DNA of 64,000 bases from Neelides folsomi (taxonomy: Eukaryota; Arthropoda; Collembola; Neelipleona; Neelidae), in assembly GCA_034687125.1 (NCBI GenBank), contig JAQGBZ010000132.1, positions 1 to 64,000 on the forward strand. The letters run 5' to 3'. Each line of letters begins with the position of its first letter. The stretch's first letter is position 1. The position numbers were made by a program, and so were the translations under genes. A model generated the notes under the pieces. That model made no database searches, had not been told where the DNA came from, and worked only from the letters and a program-made list of their open reading frames with translations. Below are positions 10,273 to 22,556 of this stretch, piece after piece.

Positions 10273-13023
10273 CAATTCATACTACTCATGTACATTTTTA
10301 TATTTGTAGAATTCATACAACTTTTACTCATAAACAACATGTATTGTATTAGATATATTATATATTTATGTGTTAGATAAGATATTGGGGATAAAAAATG
10401 AGTCTCGTGATAATTTTAGTCTTCAGAATGCGCATATTAAGATTGAGCTCATAAAGAATGGTAAATGGCAAACTACGTGGAGAGAATTAAAAGATGGAAA
10501 AGAAAATCATCCAAGTAATTTATATATGAAGGCTGAAGGTCAAATTTCCACAATTAAATCTCATATGTATTTCTTATAAGTTGGATTTATAAGAACTTAT
10601 ATAAATATGAGTATTTGATTATAAGTGTAGTACGCATTATAATATTTGATTCATATCTTACTATACCATATATTCTTACTACATGAATGTAAATCATATT
10701 CATATTCTACACTGTGTAATTCTTACATACATGCTATAGCCAATGCTTGTAAGATATGTAGATTATGGCAAATTTTATATGTAAAAATTGAGATATTAAA
10801 AAAATGTTTTTGGTTCTAAAAATGTGCGATGGTCCCAATTGATTTAACATGGTTCCTGAGAGATAAAAATAAAGCGTGGGAAATGTTAACAACACATTTC
10901 CTATCTCCCACTTTGCTAAAAATCTCCAACATCATACATTTTAAAACCAACGTCAGTTCGCGTCATTTTTATAAATTTCCTTCTCCAAAGTTCCAAACTG
11001 ACAATTCCTTTGTTCTCTCCCATTACTTTAAATTGGTTCAAATGTTGAAAGTAGAAAAAAGGTTCAAGAATCTTTAAAGGTCAAAATTGCATATTCGAGT
11101 TATTTCATTCAAATGTCAAACCATTATACATAAAATGTAATAAACTGTAAATAGTCAACATAATGCAAATAACAATGCAAAAATGCAAAAATCGTTATAA
11201 ATGCATTTAATTCATTTAATGTAATATACTTTTATAGCTATAGGTTATAGTTTATGTTTATTTATGTTTATACTGTACAGTCATTGTATTTAATATATTT
11301 ACTATAATTATATACCTCAGTGAATAAATACAATACAGATAAATATTCATTGTAAATTATTCATTGTATCATTTAAACTGTTTATTATTCATTGTGGTCT
11401 TCAATTGCATGGAGTTTTTTATGCTCCAATTCCTTTTGATTGTTCCAAATTCCGTAAAATATTTTAAATGATGAAAAAAATGTTTTTATGGGTTCTAAGA
11501 GCCACCAGCATTTTGCTGTTCTGCACCGTTAAAAGACACCTTCTTTAATTGTGACTAACTATGGTTGGATTCTTGAAAGGTAATTCATGGCCCAGAGGAA
11601 ATACAACACATTTCTCACAACGCACAGAAACCCCAAAATCCAAATCATTCCAACGGAGTCCAAATCTCCGTGCGAGAAGTGTGCGAAGTCACGTGAAGTG
11701 TGAGCAGAGGAAATCTCTCCAGATTTATGCCAAGATTAGGGGAATTGTGAAGGATGGTTGGAAACAATGGAGAGAAAAAATTATTTACGACTTGGAAAAT
11801 AATTCTTTAAGATTTAGAACCAAACTTAGATTCTTCGTATGAATTTCTTCTTCAGATTCTTCCTCGGATTTCTTACTTGGGTTTTTGCTTGAATTTCTGC
11901 ATGTATTTCTTACTTGGAAAGTTGTTTGGATTTTTGCATGAAAATTTGCATGAACTTTGCTTGAAACTCTGCTGAGATTTTTGAGCTTGGATTTCCATTT
12001 GTAATTAGAATGTCATTGTGAGATCATGAGTCATTGACTTCCTTTTTTGATTGATGTGACTTCTCCACTTCAAGCGTTAACTTCAAGTGTTGAGACCAAG
12101 AAGCGTAATAAATGGGAATTAAAGTCATTGTTGCACTTTGCCATCATGGTTTACCTTTGGTGAAAAAAATCACCGCGAAATCCACTTCAGCACAACCAAT
12201 AAACCAATACAAAATTTACACTGTTTATATACTGTTGGAAAATATCTGTTAAACGTAAATACATAGTAATACTGTTAAATCTATAGGCATAACATTTACA
12301 CTACATCACCTATTTAGCTAAAGATATTTTATGCATTTATACTACACAGTATGTGTAAATACTATAGCATAAAATTATATGTATATCATATATATACTAT
12401 ACAATTATATCATGTATAGTATTTATGTACAATTACATTTAGACATCGTTAAACATAATGTTAAATGTAATTGTTTTCATTAGACCTTGTCAAAACCCTT
12501 AATGAGCCATGTCTATATAATATATTTAGTACTTACATATACTTACTTTATTTGTATTATATAAGAATATATCATACATGTATTGGGTATACTATGTTCT
12601 ACATATGTTCATATACTTCTATAAGCATATAAGAACCGTTGTTCTGTAAATTCCTCAATTTGTCAAGTGTGAAGACTTCCATGTCGATTGAGAGCAGAAT
12701 TAGACCTTTGGAATTGAAGAGGAAGGAAATTAAAGAAAGTCATTGTCTCATCGGAACTCCTTTAAATTTGAATAGGTGAACTTTTCGCTTCCTCCTTCTT
12801 TGCCTTCTTTTATTTAGTGAAGTGGGAAGGAAGCAAAGCAAAGTTTATGGTTGAGAAGAAGTTCATCTAAGAACATTCCGTTCCTTCCCAAAAGTTCCTC
12901 CATGTAAACTTCTATGTTAAATTGGATATTAATACAAACGTCGTCGTGGTTTTCCAGATGCGGTCGAAAATGCACAAACTGCGGATTAACATCTCAATAA
13001 GCCCCAATTCCCCCTTAATTTAA

Positions 13024-13200
13024 GCTCAGGTAACTCAAACAACTCATATAACTCAAGTAAGCTCAAAAGCTCAGGTAACTCAGGTAAGCCAAATAAGCTC
13101 AGGTAGGATAGTAAGCTCAGAAGGTAAGTATGAAGGTAGGATTGAAGGTAGGATTGGAACTCAGGTAGGATTTTAACATGTAAAGGTATCTCAGGTAAGG
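13024..13200. repeat. Degenerate repeat of CTCAGGTAA
   Basis: At least five close copies of CTCAGGTA(A/G), separated by related CTCAA and GGTAGGATT units. The unit contains CAGGTAAG, the consensus 5' splice donor on the plus strand. On the minus strand it reads as a spurious Leu/Pro/Glu-rich frame, which I do not treat as a gene. Confidence 0.65.
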
Positions 13201-13643
13201 TATCCTTTTTTGTATAGGGACAGGTGAGGAATTGAACGGGGGTGTTCGGGGGAAGATTGCAGGTATCTTTGAGTTGGTGTTTAAGGGAGCCCTCGTTCCC
13301 ATGGTTCGCCTCTTGTGTACAGTTACTACCCACCTCACCATTCCCTCAGGCACCTCCACTTCCTTTCCAATAATAAAAACCAAGTTGGAATCGTGGATGG
13401 CTCCAACATGGTCACACGAATCTCTCTCTCCGAAATCAAGATGAGAATTTACAATCTCAAGATCTTCACATCTTCGGTTTGACATCTTTGACATCTCTCT
13501 AAAGGTCTCTCTAATTTAAGTGCTAAGTGTATGAAATAACCCGAGTTTGTGCCTCTGACCTGGAGGGATTGTTTTTGGGAATGTGAAAAAGAGGGAAATT
13601 TCCCCTGGTGGGTCTCAGTGAGAGTCATTGGGTTGGAAGAGAA

Positions 13644-16600
13644 ATGATGAGACGAAATTCGAAGATTCTTCTTTCTTCACTTGGTCTTTTCCTCCTCCTA
13701 TTTTATGCCTTGAGTCTCCTCACTACAAATGGAGTTCTTCATAATAAGGTAAATAAATCAATTCTAATTAAAAACCAATTTTAATTAAAATCAATTTAAA
13801 ATCAATATAAAAGACATTTTAATTAAGATCAATTTACAATCTAGATAAAATCGTTTTTAATTAAAATCAATTTACTTTAAATGCTGTCAATTTTATTTAA
13901 AATCACTTTAAAATTGCTTTAAATACTGTCAATTTTTTAGTTGACGATTTTTGAATTTTGGGTGATTTTCAAATTATCGAGATCGAGATGAGATTTTTTT
14001 AAGTACTAAAAAGTATATAGTATGATTTTTTGATATTTTAATTAAGGTGATTTTTCAATAAAAGTGATTTTGTTAATATTTTGCTAATTAAGGTGTATTT
14101 TAAAATCGAGGTGATTTTGATGGCTTAATCCTAAACCTTTTTACTAATCTATTACGGATATAAGGGGAATTCTAAATTTCACACTTTGTTGATCAGGGGA
14201 AGGTCGGCGAAGTTGGGATGGTCGTGGCAGTGAATGATATCGAACAAGACAGCTCCGTTCCAGACTGGCAACTTCACCTCCAAAAGGAACAATCCCACCA
14301 ACAACATCCGAACAGCGAAGTCCAATTGACCCAAGAAAATCCCTATCATTTTGACCGGGTTGTTGGAGTACACGGAGAGGTCAATCAGGGTCAGGGGAAT
14401 GAAGGGAACGGGAAAAAGCTTCTCATTCCATACAAAGTCGTTCATTTGGATTTCAAAGGCGCTCCGCCCAAGTTGGAATATCTTTTTTCCCTCTTTCCCC
14501 TAATGAAGGAAGCTGGGGGAAATGCGGTGCTCATTGAGTACGAAGACATGTTCCCATACGAAGGAGTTTTGAACGGATCCGCTCATGGGAAACATTTTAC
14601 AAAGGTACGCTAATTAACTAAATACAATTATAATTACAATACAATTACAAACATTGTCAACTAACCGTAAATGTCAATATCATTACAATTCAACGTTATG
14701 TAGATCTATAAACACAATGTGGTTTATATACAGGGTGGGCCATAAGTTGCTCTCTTTTTTAAATAAACAATCGTATAAAAAAGAAAGCAACTTAAGGCCC
14801 ACCCTGTAGATCTATAAGTGGTTTAAAATAAATTTAATTCATATACCGAAGTTAAGAAATATAATTCATGTAGCTATGTGTAGTTATTTGTATTTAAGTA
14901 ATTGTAATTTTAAGAAGCTTTTACAAGAACATGTTAATTATGGTTAAGAATGTGTGTAATGACTTTATTTTGTAATTATTAAATAGGAGGAAGTGAAGTC
15001 ATTATTAAAGGCGGCTGCTGACAATGATCTCGAGGTTATTCCTCTCATTCAAACATTCGGACATTTGGAATTTGTCCTTAAACTGGAGAAATTCTCGAAC
15101 TTGCGTGAAGTCGATGAATTTCCTCAGGAAATTTGTCCTTCGAATGATAAATCATGGGAAATGGTGAAAGCCATCATTGACCAGGTGAGACTCAATCATT
15201 CATATCCCAATTAAATACATATAACATGTCAGTTAAATATGCCTATACCGTACCTATACCCAGTAAGCCCATTATTACTAACTAACTGACATTGAGACAT
15301 TCCTGTATATGAAGATTATATGGACATATGTCATTCATTGATTGGGTTTTAAATATTAATTATATTAACGATGTTGGATGTGTGCAGGTGATGGCCCTCC
15401 ACCCTAAAATCAATTACATTCACATCGGATGTGACGAAGTTTACCATCTCGGTGAATGTGAAAAGTGCAGGAAAAAAGGTCAAAAGGATGTTTTCATCAA
15501 CCACGTGGTTCGAGTGGCGAAGTACATCAAGAAAACATACAGAAAGAATTCCATCATTTGGGATGACATGCTTAGAAAATATTACACGGAAGATTTGGCT
15601 AAATCTGAAATTGGTACAATCAAATATAAAACATATAACATAATAATATTCTTTATAAAAGACATAAAAATACCTATATGAAATACATACAATTCCCATA
15701 TAAAAGATGTATAAAAGACATATAAATGATATATACAAAACATAAATGATACATGAAAGTCATACAAAACATGAAAAGGATAAAAACATTAAAAAGAGCC
15801 CAATGCCCTCATTTTCCTTTTTGTAACAATGCCGTTTTTTCACCACTTTCTTTTTTTATACATTTTAGGAGACGTCGTTGAGCCGATGATTTGGGACTAC
15901 ACGGAGGTTTATAAAATTATAAGATTTTCCAATATAACTATATTAACTTTCTAAGTTTGATGATGATGTTATATGATTTTATACAGTTTATACATTAAGT
16001 GTTAGTGAGTTATAATGGTAATTGTTTTGTCACGATTTGATGAAACTAATCAATAATTTTTGTTTTGCAGAATGTGGACCATTTAGTGAGTCCTTATCTC
16101 TGGCCAATGTATGGTTCAATCTTTAAGAACATTTGGGTCGCCTCGGCTTTCAAAGGAGCTTTTGGGGAAACTCTTTACCAAGTTGACATTCAACGACATG
16201 CAATGAACCAACTCTCTTGGGTATTTATAAATTATCCTAACCTAACCTAAGTTACATATATCATGTATCTGTACAGGGTGGGCCATAAATATCTTTATTT
16301 TTTAAATATACAATCATATAAAAAAAAAGATACTTATGGCCCACCCTGTATATCTGTAACGTTTAACTAAGTTTACCTAACTTAGTGTATATTTTTATAT
16401 ACTGCTTTATATTGATTATATTGAATGAATCAAATGAGGAAAATTCCTTTGACATTTTTCCTTAATTGGCAGATTAAAACAGTGCAGAGGGAATCTCCGC
16501 GTATTGCCAATTTCCGCGGTGTTGTTATTACCGGTTGGTCTCGTTATGATCATTTTGCCGTCCTTTGCGAACTCCTCCCTCCTGCCGTTCCCTCCCTCAT

Positions 16601-17183
16601 CCTTTCCCTTCTACTACTCAAAGATCAATCGCTCCATGTGGCCTCAAAACATTTTCAAAAACTGTTCAAATGCGATTTCAATGGAGAATTTGTCCAAGTG
16701 GAAGATTGCGTTTGGAATGGAAAAGATGTTTTTGCTTCACTTGGAATTCTCAAATACTATGAGGTTTAATGATAATCACAAATTAATTATAATTAATTAA
16801 TTAAGTTATTTAAATTATTTAAATTCCAATTTACACTTTTATGTTTATTTAAATTTTAATTAATGTTTAATTAATTTTTTTAGTCTCAAGTTAAGTCTTT
16901 AGACAAAATTAAAAAAGGCTGGGTGACGGATTACAGCGTTGCACATAATTACACTTCTCCATGGCGACTAGAAGAACCTTTACAGACCGTTGTTCAATAT
17001 TTGAACTCTGTCCGGTCCTTTGAAGGGAACATGAAGTCAACGTTGAGGAATTACTTTGAAGAATACGTCGTGTCTGAATGGGTCGAACAGAAAATCCTTC
17101 CTATCAAAATCACACTCAATAAACTTTTAAACGACATTAAAAGCTTAAGAGGAAGAAGAGTTTGGCAAAAAAGACCCATATGA
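13644..17183 (+). CDS. Hexd: Hexosaminidase D-like enzyme, GH20 family
   Basis: A beta-N-acetylhexosaminidase of the HEXD type (retaining, substrate-assisted GH20), expected to remove terminal GalNAc/GlcNAc. Exons: 13644-13748, 14197-14604, 14987-15184, 15388-15613, 15869-15906, 16071-16220, 16473-16763, 16884-17183; 1716 nt, 571 aa, phases consistent. The start ATGATG at 13644 opens an N-terminal hydrophobic anchor (about residues 7-29), so the protein is probably a type II membrane or secreted form. The barrel includes [26 protein letters not shown], and the catalytic Asp-Glu pair D253-E254 in [25 protein letters not shown] and FKGAFGE match the HEXD pattern further on. The second intron (14605-14986) and the sixth (16221-16472) each contain a short MITE; the fourth carries an AT-rich minisatellite-like stretch at about 15655-15780. 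Confidence 0.9.
14729..14808. mobile_element. 80-bp palindromic MITE in HEXD intron 2
   Basis: Ends TACAGGGTGGGCC and GGCCCACCCTGTA, with nearly perfect arms and a TA insertion site. Its core AACAATCGTATAAAA is the inverse of the loop in the 54645 copy. Confidence 0.8.
16272..16350. mobile_element. 79-bp palindromic MITE in HEXD intron 6
   Basis: Same ends as the other copies, but the inner arm reads ATAAATATCTT instead of ATAAGTTGCTT, and both arms carry the change. This suggests a subfamily whose palindrome was homogenised. Confidence 0.8.
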
Positions 17184-18567
17184 ATCTCACCAGTATTATT
17201 AGCTAATTACAATTAACAACCATATTTAATCAACATTTAAACAACTACTTAAAAACACGTTAACAACTTTAACATTTAAAACTGTTAAAATCTATAATAC
17301 TTAAAATCATTCAAATACTTTAACTTTAACTAACTTAATTGTTAAACTTTAATAGTACATTTAATACACAATTTCTATATACAAATGATTTACAATTTTA
17401 ATATTTAACCGAGTTAAACACATGAGTCAATTCCTTGTACATTCAGATAGTTCGTTACCTTTTGAATTCATCTTCAAACGATGATTTGAAATACCTCAAA
17501 TAAAAAAATATTATTTAGGATGAGAAAATGATATTCTTTAATTGTTAATTTCTTCGTGATCTAAAGCTAATGTAAAATAATTACAATTGTGAAAGTTAGT
17601 TAAACTCTACCATTTGTATTTTAATAGTTATCCCGGTTGAACCTAAACTTGTTTTAATTTAAGATTCTTGCTAAAACTCAAAGTTTGTCATATTGATATT
17701 TCTATACATTATTATTCAATAAGACAAAAAGCAGCCCATTTAATTTAATTATGATTATGTAGTTTTAGAATTTCCACGCGTGTATTTTAGAAATCACAAC
17801 TCTTAAGAAAACTGTTGAACGCAAATTGTTAAAGAACAAATAATAAAAATATGTATAAAATAAATAAACGTCAGTTCAATGTCATTAAATGGAAATGTAA
17901 TTAATTTTTTGGAATGTCATATAATTTAATTTATAAATTTCATATTGGTAAATATTTAGTAAAATGATATTCAGTTATGATGCCCTGATCGACATAGTAC
18001 GATAGTACAGATAATTGATATAATACAATACATTGATACATAATACATGTAAATTACATAAGTATGATAATTAAATGATAATTAAAAACATTTAAACTCG
18101 TTTATTCAGTTTTACTTTATTTATGTATAAAATTGTATATAAAAGGACTTTCGAGGCATATTTTATTTGTCAATTTTACATATAATACTTATATTAAACT
18201 CGTCAGATCTCAGGAGATGAAAATTACCGAGATTTTTATATTAAGAGATTGTAAGTTAAGAAAATGACCTTTCAGTAAATGGTTCTTTGAAGGCCCCTTA
18301 ATTTGGAAATAATGAAATTCTCAATTTGTGCATTTAAAACAAACAGATCATAAAGAATTATTCAACTTAAATTCTAACTACAATTAACTTAACAATAAAT
18401 TTTAATTAGTGGTTAAATAATTAATTCTAATTAAATAATAAAATAAGGAATATTGAACAAATTAAGTAAAAAAGGGCGTAATGAATTCACAGTCAAATGT
18501 GATTCAGAAGATGTAAGTTTGAACTTGTGATGTTTCTAAAACATAATTAAAACATAAATAAATTAAA
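17184..18567. other. Convergent 3' intergenic region
   Basis: It lies between the stops of HEXD (+) and the tetraspan gene (-). Very AT-rich, with no exon, tRNA or repeat recognised. Confidence 0.6.
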
Positions 18568-19925
18568 TTAAACAAAGTGATGGGTGTCAGACCCGGGGTT
18601 GGAATTACCTCCCCCTGTGCTTCCTGGTCCAGTTTGTTGCATTTGGATCACCGGATGGTTTTCGTCACCCATCCACCCTGATTGAAGACGCTCCCGAACA
18701 TCGTGATATTCACGTTGAAGACACAAAGCAGCAAAGGCGTGGATGAACATTGAAATGACAGCGAAGGCATAGGCCCAAGACAAATAATTAAAATTGGGAT
18801 ATTGGAGCCAATCCCTTCTGTAGCATTGACCTCCAAATATGGCTACAGCCAAAAATATGAGAAATGCTATAAAATAAATATAAAATCATTAAAAATTAAA
18901 TACTAACTATAATTATAGTAAATATGAAAAAATAATTAAATTGACTTTTTAGTTAGTTAATTGTTAATTAATTAGTTAATTTTACTATTTTACCTGAAAG
19001 TGCATTCCCTCCCATTGCGACTGTTGTCAGAAGCCATTCATTGTCAAGAATCAATTTCAATGGCCATCGTGTGATCATTAAAGATAAAAGAATGAGCGAT
19101 GCGAGAGACGTCATGAAGGCGAGTGTGTAGAAAGCTTGGACTGTCATCAACCAACCTGAAATTCCAATTAAAAATTCACCTACTGCCAAACTACAAGTAC
19201 AAATACTTCCCAACCCCTTTATTCAAATTTACTTTAATACTAATTACTTACTTTAAGCAAAAACTAAAACTTAAATTTTTAATAGATTTATTTAGATAAT
19301 TAAATAATTACCTGGTAAAAGCCATTCTCGGATAATTCTGAACTCTAAACTGAATATGTAATGACATCCCGTAAACAGCTTGTCGAATTGGTAATGTGGA
19401 TGTCGATAGTTGTGGAAGCAATATTCCCAAAGACCCATGTTTTTGAAGGGACTGAAAGTGTACTCCCATGAGACAAGCCAATATGGGCTATTTAAAAAAT
19501 ATAATCATAATTAAATATTTAAGATAGCATAAACATTCAACCTAATAATTTTATGTAATTATTTAAATTTTTAGTTTTATTAAATAATTAAAATCGGTGT
19601 CAATCATTTAATCAACAAAAATATTTATTCAAATACCTTGCAAAGGCGAAAAGTAAAAACACGAAGGCAATGAAGGAAAAAGTACTTCCAGTCACAAGAG
19701 CAGCTAAATAATACAAAATATTAAATTTTAATTAGTAATTTGTAGTTAAATAAGAGCTAATGTACTTAATAATTAAATTGAATGATTAAATCGGATAATT
19801 AGATTGGATAATTAAATTGAATAATTAATTAAACGGTTACGTGATGGTTTTGGTATTTGGATTTCATATTTCTCATTGTGGTGATGTGAAGACATCCGAG
19901 ATCTGGATGACATTGCGAGAGACAT
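18568..19925 (-). CDS. Claudin/PMP22-superfamily four-pass membrane protein (pasiflora-like)
   Basis: Exons in order: 19841-19925, 19637-19703, 19312-19487, 18994-19155, 18568-18866; 789 nt, 262 aa, all phases match. A short cytoplasmic N-terminus with a His run (SSHHHNEK) is followed by TM1 (TGSTFSFIAFVFLLFAFA). The first extracellular loop carries the claudin-superfamily signature: W, then GLW-x-x-C, then a second Cys (TGCHYIF). TM2 (around TVQAFYTLAFMTSLASLIL), TM3 (around LSAFLIFLAVAIFGG) and TM4 (around WAYAFAVISMFIHAFAAL) follow, with a Gly/Ser/Asn-rich cytoplasmic tail ending in HHFV. The loop sequence GLWEYCFHNYRHPHYQFD resembles insect pasiflora proteins of septate junctions more than vertebrate claudins (from memory, so tentative). 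A role in epithelial junctions is inferred. Confidence 0.8.
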
Positions 19926-22556
19926 GACTTACTCCGTATAAAGATCTAACTTTAAATTAAGAAATATTTAACTGATCAGCTAAATTAATCCCATCACAAT
20001 TAAATGAATTATTTGACAGGGATCGGACGGCGGTGAAATTTGTTGGTTTTGGTGTGTTGGGAAAATAAGCCACACCTATCCTACCAAGCTTGAATCTGAC
20101 AATTCCCAACCGACTCACCTGCTCTTTCACCTGACGGAGATTAGGGAGAATTGTTCTTCAGGTGAGCGAGGAATAGACGGCAGGTGTCTTTCGAATATCC
20201 CCTATAACATAAAAATAAATATACGAATGTTTTTCTCTTACTCTTGGATATTCTAAAAGGATTCTCTGTATATTTCTCCACTCACACAGGAATTCTTTGT
20301 TGAACTTGGAATAAGCTTGGAATAAACAAATATAGTCATTTAACTAATCAATTTATTTATTATTTCTCCAATGTTTGTTTTTCATCTCAAATTAAGCAGA
20401 AACGGAGAACTTAAAACAGACCGACTTTTAATAGCCTTAACTATCCAAATATATTATAGCTCGATTTTTAATGCATCTGTAATTTAATATAATGTAATTG
20501 ATGAATAAAGTATATAGTAAAGGCAGTTTTAACTGATATTTATTGTTTTTTGTTATTGTCGCCAAATTCCACCTCATTGAAATTTAATATCCTTTATGGC
20601 CTCTGCAAAAACAATAAAATTATTTCGTTGAATCAGCATTTAAAATTTTTCTGTCTAAAGTCCAAGCTCAATTAACTTTTAAAGTTCAGTTTTAAACATA
20701 AAGATATTTTAAATAGATGCATAATAACATCTAAGTATGTTGATATGTATTCGACTATGTAAGTATATGTTATAAATGTACTAGGTATATTTAATGAACT
20801 TTATTTAAACTTAATTAAATAAGCCATTAGGTAAAGCTTCTATTTTAAATTCCTGGAATTGCATTTGAGCTTTAGTTGATGAGTTGAAGGGTGAAGTTCC
20901 TTTTTGTATTGAGCTTCCCTTCAACTGATTCCAAATGGTATTCTTGAAACGATGATCCGACTCTTTTCCTTCATCATTGTCAATGGAATTTGTGGGTGTG
21001 ATTGTTTTCTTTCTTCCGTCCAATCTCCCCCTGATTCATCAAATTGAGGTGAAATGATGAGCGAAGAAACAAAACATTTCATTCACCCTCAGCATCACTC
21101 TCATTCGCATTCAATTCGGATATTGCATGTCGAATTCCTCCGAAAGAAAAAAAACTTGGATTTGGGATTGATTCTGACGGAGGGTTTCGAATAAAAAAGA
21201 GAGACAGATGGAGAGAGCAAACAGACGAATTTTTATGTACTTACACTCTTTGAACAAATAATGGTCATGGCAAACCGTCACACCTTAAAACATTCCTACA
21301 ATCAACATACAATATAACTACATACATATGTACAATACATATATGTATGTATTCACAATGTAAAGATCCAAACTCGTGTTGAGAACAGAAGTCCTTTAAG
21401 ATTGCCGTCGTCGTCAGCTTCCAATTTATCTTCTTTTTACAACTAACAATTTTATATACAAATACATACATTTTACATACAAATTTTACATATAAATTCT
21501 ACATATATTTTACATACAAATTTTATATGCAGTTTTAAATGCAATTATTTATGAAATTTTACAATGTGGGTAATTCATTCAAGACACCGCAATTTGTCTC
21601 GCGTATGTAAATTTTATGTAATTATACGAAGCGAATTTTTTTTCTAACTAATTGGAATTTAAAACTTTTTAATAAAATATTCCTTTGATGATCCTTTGTA
21701 TAAACCGGGGAATGATAAAATGTATGAAAAAGTATTTTATGGCTCTTTTATAAAAGACAGAGGTGACATTTTGTTAATTTATTGGCGTAATGTAATGAGG
21801 AGTTTGGAACCCCATGAGGGAGAATTGAAGAACCAACAGGTTTAACAAGTCACTACAAACAACATGAGGAGAATGAGCAAATGAAGAAAAAACGTGACCA
21901 AATTGGATAAAATCTTTTATTAATCAATTCGTTATCTTTTAATAGTTCTTTATTCTTTATTAGAATTCCGGTCGCAAAGCATAACATTTTGGTAGATAAA
22001 TCACTTAACTATTAAATAATAATTTTAATAATAATTACGAAAGAACCAACTAAGAATTCTTATTTGAAAATTCTATATTTGTCTTAAAAATAATTTAGTC
22101 GTTTGGGTTTCAAACGACTGTTTTGGTAAGCGAGATTGCATTGTTGGTCAAACAATTGATTTGTAAGTTAATTGATTATCATAATTAAATAGTTAGTATT
22201 CTTAATAATTAATTATATTTTTATATAATGTATCTATTATTTATAATGGCACATTATATCATTTTAATATTTATAATAAAAATATTCAAATTGGTGAATA
22301 TAAAGATGAGTCTTTCTTTATATAGGAATTGAATTTAATTAAAATGATGACCCAGCATGGGGCAAAATTGAGAAAGAAATTAGTTAAAGATCGATTAAGA
22401 TTATTACAATTAAAAAACTATCCGATTTAAGATCACATTTTAAGAATGGAATAATTATTGTAGTTGATAAAGGTTGGCATTTTTTCCTTAACTATTTGGA
22501 TTGAATTATTGATTGTTTGCTTATTAAAATATTTAATTAATTTTTAGATTGGAATT
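19926..22556. other. Intergenic region between fringe 3' end and tetraspan 5' end
   Basis: No gene recognised. It should hold the promoter and any 5' UTR exons of the tetraspan gene (near 19926-20200, a GC-richer patch) and the 3' UTR of fringe. A run of TACATAC-type microsatellite sequence lies at about 21300-21530. Confidence 0.5.

Larger units (their letters stand above)
9281..13643. other. Intergenic region between protease A and HEXD
   Basis: No gene recognised. It contains the 5' flank of protease A, one short palindromic MITE (10193-10272), a degenerate CTCAGGTAA repeat (13024-13200), AT-rich dinucleotide-like stretches around 12200-12650, and a GC-richer block at 13220-13500 just upstream of the HEXD start. 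That block is open on both strands without a recognisable product and could be promoter or 5' UTR sequence. Confidence 0.5.

Noticed and set aside
12986-13494. Two overlapping minus-strand frames (115 and 125 codons), one Leu/Pro-rich
   Set aside because: The Leu-rich part is the translation of the CTCAGGTAA repeat, and the rest has no homology or splice context that I can support.
16236-16251. CCTAA x3, the arthropod telomere unit
   Set aside because: Only three units within an intron, so no telomeric array.
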